DNA from: an uncultured Eubacteriales bacterium
GTDB taxonomy: Bacteria; Bacillota; Clostridia; Oscillospirales; Oscillospiraceae
Direction of reading: 5' to 3'
Assembly (NCBI GenBank): GCA_900316205.1
Contig: ONBX01000009.1
Span: 29,420 to 93,419, forward strand
Length of the DNA stretch: 64,000 bases
Shown here: positions 44,439 to 52,332 of the stretch, one piece after another
How positions within the stretch are numbered: position 1 is the stretch's first letter
Layout: the number at the start of each line of letters is the position of its first letter
Translations under genes and position numbers: made by a program
The notes under the pieces: generated by a model
Seen by the model: only the letters and a program-made list of their open reading frames with translations
What the model was told of the DNA's origin: nothing
The model's database searches: none

Positions 44439-45718
44439 GGTGTATTCCTCCTTGTCTGTGTCTTCGTTTCTCTTATATCCGCTGCCTGCATCAAAGCGGG
44501 AATGAGGCGGAAGGGCTCCGTTCCCGTTTGATTTTCAATCATGGCCCGGATGCGCTCCAGAGCGGCGCAGACCGCCCCGGTTATGGCTTCCGGTGTGTCC
44601 GTGTAATTGCCCAGCCGCCCGCAGACATAGCGCCCGTCCCGGATGCCGAGAAAAAGCTTCTCCGTCTCCGGGTCAAAGCACCCATAGGCGGCAACCAGTC
44701 CCACCGCATCGGCCGCCAGCTCGTCCCGGACGGGGGCGACGTCGCCGGGGTAGAGCCTGCGGCAGATCACATGGGTCAGCTCGTGGAAGCGCCGGATGGT
44801 GTCGGAATGGCCGAGCCATTCTTCCTCCGTCTCGCCCACCGCGGTGGCGTCCACGTGGCTGTACGGCCCGCGGGAGAGCAGCACAAGCATGTCTATGTAG
44901 TTTTCCCGGACGGCGGTGAAGCGCTTGAATTCCGCCGCCCGCTCCTCCTCCGGGTAGAGCGCCAGATGGGCGTGGATGCGCGGCCAGTTGAACACGGTCA
45001 GCATGGCCGCGCCCTGGCTTGCAGGGATCGGGGTCAGAGGCCCGTCCTTGGCCGCCATGAGGCAGCGCAGGACAAGCTCAAAATCCCGGCGATTCCCCAG
45101 CGTGACCACCCGGACGCATCCCGCCGGGGTATCTGCGATCTCATCCCTGTCGGCGCGGTCGCCCCGGTAGTGGGCAAGGCTTTTGGCTTGAGGCGTCTCA
45201 CCCCGCAATACGACACGGCGGTAGGACTCCTGCGTGTCCGTGTCCGGGTTTAAGTAAAGCTGGGGGTAATCGATCACCTTGCCATGGGCGTCGCACTTGT
45301 ACTCGCCGCAGTATCTGCACTTGTTCACGCTATGCCAGATGGGCGTATCGGAGGTATAGAGATTCCTGGCGGTGTATCTGCCGCATTTGGCGCAGTACAT
45401 ATACGGCATGTTCGTATAGTTAAAATGGCATGTGTTGCAGCCGCCGTCGGTGCCCCAGCAGTCGCTGCCGTCTTCCACGGTGGCGGCACAACCGTTCTCC
45501 ATCCAGTCCCGATCCGGGGCCATGGATCCGCCGGCCACGTCCGCCAGCTCGTCCAGGCTCAGCTCCACGCCGTCCTGGGCGCGGCGCTGCTGCACCTGCT
45601 CCCAGACCTCCTGCGCGGGTACGTCCTCCCGGCCGCCCGCTTTCAGAAGCTCCTCCACTTCCTTACAGGTGTCCGCAAGCAGCAGCTTGTTGTACAGTTC
45701 CTTTGATAATTCTGCCAT
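44435..45718 (-). CDS. Leader peptide-zinc ribbon-HExxH metallopeptidase-like protein P2
   Basis: The protein has 427 residues. Residues 1-64 are a Nif11-like leader ending LDELADVAGG and nearly identical to the leader of P3. Residues about 76-145 contain many CxxC pairs (CNTC, CAKC, CRYC), suggesting zinc ribbons. The rest includes HELTH at 312-316 and DELAADAVG (Glu333) about 17 residues later, a gluzincin-like metalloprotease pattern. It may be an enzyme exported by the double-glycine pathway or one recruited to the cluster through its leader. Cleavage after Gly64 would release a 363-residue product. AGGAGG precedes the start. Confidence 0.78.
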   Translation of the reverse strand: MAELSKELYNKLLLADTCKEVEELLKAGGREDVPAQEVWEQVQQRRAQDGVELSLDELADVAGGSMAPDRDWMENGCAATVEDGSDCWGTDGGCNTCHFNYTNMPYMYCAKCGRYTARNLYTSDTPIWHSVNKCRYCGEYKCDAHGKVIDYPQLYLNPDTDTQESYRRVVLRGETPQAKSLAHYRGDRADRDEIADTPAGCVRVVTLGNRRDFELVLRCLMAAKDGPLTPIPASQGAAMLTVFNWPRIHAHLALYPEEERAAEFKRFTAVRENYIDMLVLLSRGPYSHVDATAVGETEEEWLGHSDTIRRFHELTHVICRRLYPGDVAPVRDELAADAVGLVAAYGCFDPETEKLFLGIRDGRYVCGRLGNYTDTPEAITGAVCAALERIRAMIENQTGTEPFRLIPALMQAADIRETKTQTRRNTP

Positions 45719-45767
45719 GGTTTTTTCCTCCTGTTATTCTTCTATTATGCCTGAGCCGACGCATCAC

Positions 45768-46184
45768 TTAAATGGGTTCTTTCACTTCGCCGCAGTACCT
45801 GCACTGAACGGTGGTAGTCCAAAGATAGGAACAGTACGCCGTCCGGATCGCGCTGTATCTGCCGCATTTGAAGCAGTTACAGTTGGGAAGATTCGTGTAT
45901 TCGATGTTGCAAAGATCGCAGCCGCCGTCGGTGCCCCAGCAGTCGCTGCCGGGCTCCACCGTCGCCGCGCAGCCTTCTTTCATCCAGTCCCGGCCTCCGG
46001 CCACGTCTTCCAGCTCGTCCAGGCTCAGCTCCATGCCGTCCTGGGCGCGGCGCTGCTGCACCTGCTCCCAGACCTCCTGCGCGGGCACGTCCTCCCGGCC
46101 GCCCGCTTTCAGAAGCTCGGTCACTTCCTCCTGGCTGTCCGCCAGCAGCAGCTTGCTGTAAAGTTCTTTGGATAATTCTGCCAT
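45768..46184 (-). CDS. Nif11/NHLP-type precursor P3 with zinc-ribbon-like core
   Basis: The protein has 138 residues; the ATG at 46184 follows AGGAGG. The 64-residue leader ends LDELEDVAGG and matches that of P2. The 74-residue core has GCAATVEPGSDCWGTDGG, then CDLC, CFKC and CRYC pairs. It corresponds to P2 without the peptidase domain, so P2 looks like P3 plus a protease. It lies 31 bases downstream of the radical SAM gene and may be its substrate. Confidence 0.82.
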   Translation of the reverse strand: MAELSKELYSKLLLADSQEEVTELLKAGGREDVPAQEVWEQVQQRRAQDGMELSLDELEDVAGGRDWMKEGCAATVEPGSDCWGTDGGCDLCNIEYTNLPNCNCFKCGRYSAIRTAYCSYLWTTTVQCRYCGEVKEPI

Positions 46185-46215
46185 GGTTTTTCCTCCTGTA
46201 TCATGATTTTTATGC

Positions 46216-47610
46216 TTAAAGCCGGCCGAGCTGGCGCAGCAGAGCATCTTTTTTGGCTTTCCACCCGCCCTTGAAATAGCGGCAGGTGTCCAGATCCACG
46301 GACAGGTAGTCCGTAGGGTGGTCCCGGACGGCGAGAGCCCGGCAGCCGCCGCAGCAGTCGGTCCGGTATTCACAGACGGCGCAGCCCGGGTTGTGCTCCA
46401 TGAAGTCGCCGATCCGGGCGGAGGTGATGGTCATGTAGGAAGAATCTCCGTCCAGGATCTCCTCCAGGGGCGTTTCCAGCATGTTGGGGAACTGATCCTC
46501 AATGGGGCCGCCCACCATGGACATGCAGGGCAGGACGTTCCCCTTGGGGCTGACGTAGATGCCCCGGCGCACATGGGCGCACATCAGGACCCTGCCGAAA
46601 TATTCTTCCTTGATATCCTTCTCAAACCAGGACGAGACGGAATCCGACGGTTTGTCGTAATCGAAGAAGCCCTCTAGGATCAGGCTCAGCGGGGCGCCGT
46701 CGGCGAAGAAATGGGGAATGTAATCCAGGTAGGTCTGATAGACCTCGTCCCGGCTGAGAAAGTGCTCCGTCTCGTTCCTCCACTCCCCCAGAGGAAAGGC
46801 GTTGCCCACCTTCATGCTCCGCACGCCCAAAGAAGCCATGAGGTTCACAGATTCCCGGATGCAGAGTGCGCTCTCCCGGCAGATGACCATGGAGACCGAG
46901 GTGCGGAGCCCCCGAGCCTGGCAGCGCTTGAGCGCGTCCAGGACGATCTTCTCCGCGCCGGGGATGCCTCGCATCCAGTCATGGTGCCCCACGCCGTCGA
47001 AGCTAAACTGGATAGAGGGATAGATTTTTCGTGCCTCCAGCCTGTCCAGAAACTCATCTGTGACGAGCAGGCCGTTGGAGTAGATGGTGGTGATCGTCAG
47101 TCCCCGCTCGAGGATCGCGTCCACCAGATCCCAGAAGTCCCTGCGCACCATGGGCTCGCCGCCCGTGATCTGCAGGTTGCGTACGCCGCAGCGCTCGAAG
47201 GCGTCCAGCATGGTCATGAGCTCGTCCCAGGTGGGTTCGCCCTGAGCCGCGTGAGGTGCGGACATGAAGCAATGGCGGCAGCGGTAGTTGCAACGCCCGG
47301 TGATCGACCACTGGACGTACTCCTTGAAGCGGGCGGGATAGAAGCGGTATTCCTGCTCGGGGAGCAGACTCTGCCGCCCGTCGCAGGGCAGGATGTAGCC
47401 AAACTGCTCCCAGTTTTCGTACAGCTTTTGCTGCTCTGCGGTCAGCGCGTCCCAGTCGATGGGCGTGTGTCCGTCGCAGTTGGAAAGCAGCTTGAATTCC
47501 GGTTTTTTGAAAAAATCCGTCTGCGCAAAGTGCAGCGACTGCAGCGCGTATGGGAGCAGCTTCCAGCCCCGCAGGGCAAAGCCTTCCGCGAGAATGTAGT
47601 ATTTGATCAC
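46216..47610 (-). CDS. Radical SAM/SPASM peptide-modifying enzyme
   Basis: The 464 residues contain the radical SAM motif CNYRCRHC (CxxxCxxC, near residue 100), ITGGEP, and a SPASM-type C-terminal cluster region (CAHVRRGIYVSPKG, then CAVCEYRTDCCGGC). SPASM enzymes form carbon-sulfur or carbon-carbon links in ribosomal peptides. About 90 N-terminal residues may hold a peptide-recognition domain. The start is GTG at 47610, preceded by AGGAGAT. The neighbours P3/P2 and P4 are candidate substrates. Confidence 0.88.
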   Translation of the reverse strand: MIKYYILAEGFALRGWKLLPYALQSLHFAQTDFFKKPEFKLLSNCDGHTPIDWDALTAEQQKLYENWEQFGYILPCDGRQSLLPEQEYRFYPARFKEYVQWSITGRCNYRCRHCFMSAPHAAQGEPTWDELMTMLDAFERCGVRNLQITGGEPMVRRDFWDLVDAILERGLTITTIYSNGLLVTDEFLDRLEARKIYPSIQFSFDGVGHHDWMRGIPGAEKIVLDALKRCQARGLRTSVSMVICRESALCIRESVNLMASLGVRSMKVGNAFPLGEWRNETEHFLSRDEVYQTYLDYIPHFFADGAPLSLILEGFFDYDKPSDSVSSWFEKDIKEEYFGRVLMCAHVRRGIYVSPKGNVLPCMSMVGGPIEDQFPNMLETPLEEILDGDSSYMTITSARIGDFMEHNPGCAVCEYRTDCCGGCRALAVRDHPTDYLSVDLDTCRYFKGGWKAKKDALLRQLGRL

Positions 47611-47656
47611 GTTCTATCTCCTGATTTCTTTTTTCACATGTGGTTTTTCTGCCGTC

Positions 47657-48667
47657 TCAGCCGATCTTTTCGAGACCCAAAGGCACCCGGGAGGCGTCCA
47701 GCAGCAGGTAGAATTTCGCGCTCGTGCGCCTGCCCTCCCGCCACTTGGCCTTGGTGCCGCAGGGGAAGCAATGGTTGAAGCGCAATTCGATCCCGCCGTC
47801 CGGCATCCGGAATCCCCGCCGGGCGGTGAAGCAGCAGGCCTCAAGCAGCTGCCAGCGATCATCCCCTGCGCCCATTTCCCGGTACAGCTCACAGGTCCGC
47901 CGCAGTGCGCCATCCTCCGCAAAAAGCGGGCTGACGTCCGGCCGCACGTTCTCAACCATGGACAGCAGCGACAGGACCGGCAGGAAGCTGCCGTCCGGCA
48001 GAAAATCAAACTGGATCGAGACCGGCGTATCAATGGCCGCCAGTCGGGCGAGGTCGGAGAGCATGGCGTCGTCGTAAGCGGTGAAGCCGAGCTCGTCCAG
48101 CCAGCGCCGAACATAGGCCGGATCGCTCAAAGCGCGCCTTGCCTCGGGGGTAAACGGCTCCACCTCCATGCGGGTATTGTTCGTGTCCCTGCCGGGGAAA
48201 ACTCCGGTATAGCGGGCATACCAGCCCTCCGGCAGCCGCTGGGCATGGCGGAGAAAGGCCTCCGCGCGCTCCGGCTCGCCCACGGCGCGGAAGAAATCCT
48301 CCGCCAGCTTCAGATCCCCTTCGAGCTTGCAGTGGATGCCGGAGAGTGTCCCCGAACCGGCGGCGTCCAGTTCAAAGTGAATGTAGGGCGGATAGGGTTT
48401 GCGTTGGGCCGCCCAGTCAAGGACCGCCTGCGCCTGCATCTGAGTGGGATCCGCGACCCGGCAGCCGGGATGCAGGTATTTCGGGTTGTGAATAACCAGA
48501 GCGTCGTACTCCGGCGCGCCCAAGAGCGGCGCCTCCACAAAGCCGGAGACGGTTTTTACGCCTTCCAGCGACAGCCCGCCGCAGGCATCCAGCAGCCTTT
48601 CGGCGCTGTCGCCCATGAGGGCCGCTTCCCGCCCGTCCGCGAAAGCCCGAGACCAGGTGTATTCCAT
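47657..48667 (-). CDS. Unknown 336-residue protein of the peptide cluster
   Basis: This soluble protein has no family I can name. Visible features are LVIHNPKYLHPGC, PPYIHFELDAAG, GVFPGRDTNNTRMEVEP, VSIQFDFLPDG and RFNHCFPCGTKAKWREG. Its length and motif spread are compatible with an enzyme or peptide-binding protein. It lies between the short precursor P4 (14 bases upstream) and the radical SAM gene (46 bases downstream), so it probably works with them. GGAG precedes the ATG. Confidence 0.7.
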   Translation of the reverse strand: MEYTWSRAFADGREAALMGDSAERLLDACGGLSLEGVKTVSGFVEAPLLGAPEYDALVIHNPKYLHPGCRVADPTQMQAQAVLDWAAQRKPYPPYIHFELDAAGSGTLSGIHCKLEGDLKLAEDFFRAVGEPERAEAFLRHAQRLPEGWYARYTGVFPGRDTNNTRMEVEPFTPEARRALSDPAYVRRWLDELGFTAYDDAMLSDLARLAAIDTPVSIQFDFLPDGSFLPVLSLLSMVENVRPDVSPLFAEDGALRRTCELYREMGAGDDRWQLLEACCFTARRGFRMPDGGIELRFNHCFPCGTKAKWREGRRTSAKFYLLLDASRVPLGLEKIG

Positions 48668-48681
48668 CAGTACGCTCCTTT

Positions 48682-48876
48682 TTACTCTCTATCCGGCCAA
48701 GTCTCCGGGGGAACGAAGGGCTCGGTCAGGCCGCCCGCCGCCAGAGCCAGATCGTCCAGCTCCAGCGTCTGCATATCACCGAAGAGACGACCGCGCAGGG
48801 CCTCCTTATGGGCGGGGTTGGGAAACGCGGCGCCGCGCAGCAGCGTTTCCACGTCCCGGTCAGATGTTTTGTTCAT
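48682..48876 (-). CDS. Double-glycine precursor P4 with 15-residue core
   Basis: The 64 residues have a leader of a type distinct from the SEEIKK group (MNKTSDRDVETLL at the start, ELDDLALAAGG at the end). Cleavage after Gly49 would release LTEPFVPPETWPDRE, a short Pro- and acid-rich peptide with no Cys. Its location directly before the unknown protein and radical SAM genes suggests it may be their dedicated substrate. A damaged copy of the same leader start lies at 49471-49587. Confidence 0.72.
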   Translation of the reverse strand: MNKTSDRDVETLLRGAAFPNPAHKEALRGRLFGDMQTLELDDLALAAGGLTEPFVPPETWPDRE

Positions 48877-48932
48877 GGGCGGTCTCCCATTATTATACTC
48901 TCATATTTTTATCAGAACCAATGGCACATGGC

Positions 48933-49127
48933 TTACGGATGCTCTTTTTTCAAATGCTCATTCAGTTCAGCCACACTGCTAAACCATTTTCCACAATGGA
49001 TACAGCACGGTATTATAGTCCCGGAATCATCGTCGATTATTTCAAAATGACTGCCACCGGCAACCGTGTCCAATTCGTCCGGGTTTAACTCCACGTCCTG
49101 CGCTTCCTTTTTGATCTCTTCACTCAT
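48933..49127 (-). CDS. Double-glycine precursor P5 with a consensus C2H2 zinc finger core
   Basis: The 64 residues have a 25-residue leader of the SEEIKKEAQDVELNPDEL type ending VAGG and a 39-residue core. The core carries CIHC, then Phe four residues on, Leu, and two His in the order C-x2-C-x3-F-x5-L-x2-H-x4-H. This is the complete pattern of a classical C2H2 zinc finger. After export it would be a single-finger miniprotein. It lies downstream of the terminator at 49186-49228. Confidence 0.85.
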   Translation of the reverse strand: MSEEIKKEAQDVELNPDELDTVAGGSHFEIIDDDSGTIIPCCIHCGKWFSSVAELNEHLKKEHP

Positions 49128-49185
49128 GATTTTGTTCTCCCTTCAGATCGTTCTCGTTCTTTCTTGTGTGTTGATCAGGAAAGAA

Positions 49186-49228
49186 ACACCTGTACCGGCA
49201 ACAGCCGTTCCGCACGCGGTACAGGTGT
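49186..49228 (-). terminator. Terminator between precursors P6 and P5
   Basis: ACACCTGTACCG pairs exactly with CGGTACAGGTGT around a 19-base loop. On the minus strand TTTCTTTCC follows. It lies 9 bases after the P6 stop and shows that the array is not one simple transcript. Confidence 0.8.
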
Positions 49229-49237
49229 GCTTTTGCT

Positions 49238-49474
49238 TTAGGGGTTATCAGTATCGGAATTGGTCACAGGCCCATGTGAGGCCACATGTGCTGAATACAC
49301 TAACCAGGCATACGTTCCGCCGCTGGCGAATGTCTTTCCGCAGCGTGGGCACGTATATCCTCCATCAGAATTTACTCCGCCGGAGACGGTTTTCAATTCC
49401 TCCAGAGACAGGGCGTCGATGGCTTCGGCGGCCTGCGCTTTCAGTTCTTCTCTCAGCTTGCTTTCTTCACTCAT
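49238..49474 (-). CDS. Double-glycine precursor P6 with C2H2-type core
   Basis: The 78 residues have a 33-residue leader ending LSLEELKTVSGG and a 45-residue core with CPRCGKTF and HVASH, giving C-x2-C-x17-H-x3-H. The GKTF segment after the second Cys is typical of C2H2 fingers, but the spacing to the first His is longer than usual. The start overlaps the end of a truncated precursor frame (ATGA). Confidence 0.82.
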   Translation of the reverse strand: MSEESKLREELKAQAAEAIDALSLEELKTVSGGVNSDGGYTCPRCGKTFASGGTYAWLVYSAHVASHGPVTNSDTDNP

Positions 49475-49587
49475 GGTTTTGTTCTCCTTATTGATTCATT
49501 TCGCTCGATCTCACGACCGCTCTGTTCTCTATGCAAGGCAACCCGCAGTGGGAGCGTTTCCACGTCCCGGTCAGATGCTTTGCTCAT
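49471..49587 (-). pseudogene. Truncated chimeric precursor gene
   Basis: The frame starts MSKASDRDVETLP, matching the start of P4 (MNKTSDRDVETLL), then continues with unrelated residues encoded by DNA resembling the intergenic repeat seen before other precursors. It ends without a Gly-Gly site and overlaps the P6 start as ATGA. It is probably a deletion or recombination product between precursor genes; it may still aid P6 translation. Confidence 0.6.
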
Positions 49588-49669
49588 GAGACTTCTCCTA
49601 ATCTTTCCTTTTTTATAGCTGCTCCTGTAGTTTCGTTATTTTCCTGCAGCCATTCTGGCAAATGTACCA

Positions 49670-49933
49670 TTATTTACTCAGATCAAGTTCTTTTCCGAAT
49701 CTCTTTTTATATTCCTCCAAGGTGATGATTTCCATGCTCACCCCGTGATTGGCGGCAGATCTCACAGCATTGTCTGTACCATACCACTTGTCTAATACTT
49801 CACCCGTTGTATCATCTACAATCCTATAGTCGAAAATGTTTCCTGGATCGACAATGAGTCCGCCTGCCACTCCGCCGAGCTCTTCCGGGTTCAGCTCCGT
49901 ATCCTGCGCTTCTTTTTTGATTTCTTCACTCAT
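49670..49933 (-). CDS. Double-glycine precursor P7 without cysteine
   Basis: The 87 residues have a 25-residue leader (MSEEIKKEAQDTELNPEEL, then VAGG) and a 62-residue core with no Cys. The core reads as alternating strands and helices (YRIVDDTTGEVLDKWYG, then EEYKKRFGKEL). It shows that the export leader is attached to folds other than zinc fingers. A good AGGAGAACAAAACC precedes the ATG. Confidence 0.8.
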   Translation of the reverse strand: MSEEIKKEAQDTELNPEELGGVAGGLIVDPGNIFDYRIVDDTTGEVLDKWYGTDNAVRSAANHGVSMEIITLEEYKKRFGKELDLSK

Positions 49934-49960
49934 GGTTTTGTTCTCCTTTTTTGTTTATTT

Positions 49961-50045
49961 AGCTCGGTCTCATGACCGCTCTATCCTATATACAAGACAG
50001 AACTCCGATTGGAGACAGGGGCGTTTCTTTCAAGCATCACCCTTT
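49961..50045. repeat. Intergenic repeat copy B upstream of P7
   Basis: About 80 bases are shared with 51899-51985 and, in part, 52697-52760; a diverged copy is at about 49499-49560. Read on the minus strand it has CCCCTGTCTCCAA, then a GTATATAGGATAG-like AT stretch, then CGGTCATGAGACCG, which can form a small hairpin. The repeat always lies just upstream of a precursor gene, so a shared promoter or leader RNA is likely. Confidence 0.65.
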
Positions 50046-50279
50046 GCAGTTTCTTGCATGATCCACAACATTTATCATAGCTGTTTTTGCATCTGTTCCG
50101 GAATCGATTTTTTGGTTGCAAAGGGGGCAAATTCCATTTTTCATTTTTTCCATGTCTTCTTTTGAAAAAACAAATCCTTCTTCACGTTCAAAAGGGTCGG
50201 TCCAGCCCCCGGAAACTTGTTTCAGTTCCTCCGGGTTTATCTCCACGTCCTGCGCTTCCTTTTTGATCTCTTCGCTCAT
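50037..50279 (-). CDS. Double-glycine precursor P8 with C2HC-type core
   Basis: The 80 residues have a 25-residue SEEIKK leader ending LKQVSGG and a 55-residue core. The core begins WTDPFEREEGFVFSKEDM and carries CPLC, His and a final Cys in a C-x2-C-x19-H-x3-C pattern (VVDHARNC). It is a paralogue of P14, with the cores also related. The final Cys is followed by KG only. Confidence 0.82.
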   Translation of the reverse strand: MSEEIKKEAQDVEINPEELKQVSGGWTDPFEREEGFVFSKEDMEKMKNGICPLCNQKIDSGTDAKTAMINVVDHARNCKG

Positions 50280-50314
50280 GGTTTTGTTCTCCTTTCAGAT
50301 TTGTTTATCACTCA

Positions 50315-50536
50315 TTACAAATCCTCCATGATGTTCTTAAGTTGCTCACCCCAATCGTTATCATTATCAAACGGGGACTTTGGTGCGTATGGGCTCTCGC
50401 ATCCGCAGTTGCTGCACCTGTATGGTACATCGCCAATATAGACGCTGCCGCATTTAGAGCATTTCCAGGCATGTGCCCCGCCGGCCACCTTCTCTAAGTT
50501 ATCTACAGAAAGTTCGTTAAACTCTTTGTCACCCAT
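50315..50536 (-). CDS. Double-glycine precursor P9 with zinc ribbon core
   Basis: The 73 residues have a 20-residue leader of a different type (MGDKEFNELSVDNLEKVAGG) and a 53-residue core. The core has CSKC and CSNCGC separated by 11 residues, a rubredoxin/zinc-ribbon-like arrangement. The tail is acidic (NDNDWGEQLKNIMEDL). A 244-base gap upstream, to P10, could hold a separate promoter. Confidence 0.8.
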   Translation of the reverse strand: MGDKEFNELSVDNLEKVAGGAHAWKCSKCGSVYIGDVPYRCSNCGCESPYAPKSPFDNDNDWGEQLKNIMEDL

Positions 50537-50780
50537 TTCAAATCTCCTTATATCGCTCTTTAGACCAGCCGGCTTCCTATACAGAAGCTTAGCTCATGGC
50601 TGTTTTCCGATCATTGACTGTTTCTAACAGCGACAAATTATTGGGACCTAGTATAAACGTTTTTAATTAGCTACACCATTCAGTTGCACCAAAATGCAAT
50701 ATATACGCGCTTTTAGCATATTTCAAAGGTGGTGTTATTTGAAAACCGTTATACTAGCTTTCAGGCATCACCCTTGATCT

Positions 50781-51032
50781 TTACAGCCAATCAAGATCAT
50801 AACCTAAGCTAAGTGCATAATTTACTCCGTCTAATACCTGCGCCCATTCCTCCGGAGTACATACCTTTTCAAGCTCTCGCCACTCTGACGAACTTAAGCC
50901 ATATTTTATTATCAACGGCTCTACACGATCCCAAAAATAATGATAAGCGGATCGCTGTCCTCCAGCAACCTGGTTCAGCTCTTCCTGGTTTATCTCCACG
51001 TCCTGCGCTTCCTTTTTGATTTCTTCGCTCAT
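50781..51032 (-). CDS. Double-glycine precursor P10 with helical core
   Basis: The 83 residues have the standard 25-residue SEEIKK leader ending NQVAGG and a 58-residue core with one Cys. The core seems helical (YHYFWDRVEPLIIKYG, then SSSEWRELEKVC and EEWAQVLDGVNYAL). It is another non-zinc-finger cargo in the array. No family is recognised. Confidence 0.78.
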   Translation of the reverse strand: MSEEIKKEAQDVEINQEELNQVAGGQRSAYHYFWDRVEPLIIKYGLSSSEWRELEKVCTPEEWAQVLDGVNYALSLGYDLDWL

Positions 51033-51062
51033 GGTTTTGTTCTCCTTTTCAAAATATTAAAA

Positions 51063-51254
51063 TCAATTTAACGGCAATTTTAGTTCCTTTGCACAGAGAA
51101 AGCACAACCCCTGCGGCACAGATACCCCGTCAATTTCCCGCAGAACATTGCAGATTGCAGGTCGTTTACCGCATACTGCACACGGATCGCTGAAGCTGCC
51201 ACCAGCAACCTTGTCCAAATCATCAGGATTCAACTTTTTGCTCTCTTCGCTCAT
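51063..51254 (-). CDS. Double-glycine precursor P11 with C4-type core
   Basis: The 63 residues have a short 19-residue leader (MSEESKKLNPDDLDKVAGG) and a 44-residue core with CAVC and CFLC pairs plus one extra Cys, as in small treble-clef or zinc-ribbon modules. Between the pairs lies ICNVLREIDGVSVPQGL. A four-Cys zinc site is the simplest reading. Confidence 0.8.
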   Translation of the reverse strand: MSEESKKLNPDDLDKVAGGSFSDPCAVCGKRPAICNVLREIDGVSVPQGLCFLCAKELKLPLN

Positions 51255-51291
51255 GGGTTTGGTTTCCTTTCTTTGCGTTCCCTTTCTGCGT

Positions 51292-51543
51292 TCACTTCTT
51301 GCCGGATGCCCACTCTTTGATATGGTTATCTATTGCCTGTGTGTCTGAAAAGACTTTTCCACAACGCGGACAAATGCCGGAAGCAGCGAATTCTGCCTCT
51401 TCCAAGGTATTATAATATCCGATCGCGTTGCCGTTGCCGGAACCATCGACGATTTCAAACCCGCCGCTGACTCCCTGGCCAATCATTCCTCCCGCAACAT
51501 TCTCCAGCTCTTCCGGATTCAGATTTTTGATTTCTTCGCTCAT
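51292..51543 (-). CDS. Double-glycine precursor P12 with partial C2H2 motif
   Basis: The 83 residues have a 19-residue leader ending LENVAGG and a 64-residue core. The first part is a Gly-rich beta-like region (FEIVDGSGNGNAIGYYNTL). The second has CPRCGKVF, then five residues, Ile, two residues and His, matching the first three ligands of a C2H2 finger; the fourth is missing. The fourth ligand may come from elsewhere, or the site may be degenerate. Confidence 0.8.
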   Translation of the reverse strand: MSEEIKNLNPEELENVAGGMIGQGVSGGFEIVDGSGNGNAIGYYNTLEEAEFAASGICPRCGKVFSDTQAIDNHIKEWASGKK

Positions 51544-51614
51544 TGGTTTTTCCCTCCGTATTGACTATTTCTTTTCTGCGATTATTTCTATCAGGAGCCT
51601 ATTCATTGCTATCA

Positions 51615-51872
51615 TCAGCTTTCGACTATGCCTATCTCAGTTTCCCGGCTCTGCTGATTTAATTGCTGTATAGCTTTTAATATTTCCTCCAGATTATTGG
51701 CAAATTCCGGATGAGACCTGATATGATTTACAAAATCTGCTGCAGCAACACTTCCGCCACAGACAGGGCAAGTCTTCATGTCATTAGCACCTGTGCTTCC
51801 ACCGCTGACCTGCTCCAGCTTGTCCAGAGCCAGCACCAGGTCCTGCGTTTCCTTTTTGATCTCTTCGCTCAT
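51615..51872 (-). CDS. Double-glycine precursor P13 with C2H2-type core
   Basis: The 85 residues have a diverged 25-residue leader (MSEEIKKETQDLVLALDKL, then VSGG) and a 60-residue core with CPVCGGSV and NHIRSH, a C-x2-C-x11-H-x3-H zinc site. A helical tail (LEEILKAIQQLNQQS) follows the finger. This is one of the clearest finger cores besides P5. Confidence 0.83.
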   Translation of the reverse strand: MSEEIKKETQDLVLALDKLEQVSGGSTGANDMKTCPVCGGSVAAADFVNHIRSHPEFANNLEEILKAIQQLNQQSRETEIGIVES

Positions 51873-51898
51873 CTGTTTTTCTCCTTTTCAAAAATATT

Positions 51899-51985
51899 TA
51901 GATCGGTCTCATGACCGCTCTATTCTATGTAGAAGACAGCCCGCCGTTTGGAGACAGGGGCGTTTCTTTCAAGCATCACCCTTTG
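51899..51985. repeat. Intergenic repeat copy C upstream of P13
   Basis: It is largely identical to copy B (49961-50045), including GGTCTCATGACCGCTCTAT and GGAGACAGGGGCGTTTCTTT, with changes in the central AT-rich part. It lies between P14 and P13. The identity extends into the end of the preceding paralogous genes P8 and P14, consistent with duplication of gene plus spacer. Confidence 0.65.
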
Positions 51986-52212
51986 CAGTTCTTCGCATGC
52001 GCCCAAACTATCATTATATCTATATCTGTTCCGGATTCGATTTTTTTGTTGCAAACCGGGCAAATGCCTCTTTTCATTTTTTCCATTTCTTCTTCTGAAA
52101 TAATAAATCTTTCTTCGCATTTATCATGGTTGGTAAAGCCCCCGGAAACTTGTTTCAGCTCCTCCGGATTCAGCTCCACATCCTGTGCTTCCTTTTTGAT
52201 CTCTTCGCTCAT
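51976..52212 (-). CDS. Double-glycine precursor P14 with C2HC-type core
   Basis: The 78 residues are paralogous to P8. The leader is the standard SEEIKKEAQDVELNPEEL form ending VSGG. The 53-residue core has CPVC and HAKNC in a C-x2-C-x17-H-x3-C pattern. Core residues differ from P8 far more than the leader does, as expected when leaders are constrained by export and cores are free to diversify. Confidence 0.82.
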   Translation of the reverse strand: MSEEIKKEAQDVELNPEELKQVSGGFTNHDKCEERFIISEEEMEKMKRGICPVCNKKIESGTDIDIMIVWAHAKNCKG

Positions 52213-52332
52213 GGTTTTCCCTCCGTATTGACCATTACTTTTCTTTAATTATTCTGCCTGGAAGCATATGCTTGCACCCAACCCATGTCGGTTCCAATAG
52301 ATAACGGATTTGGCACTTCCGGCAAACAACTC

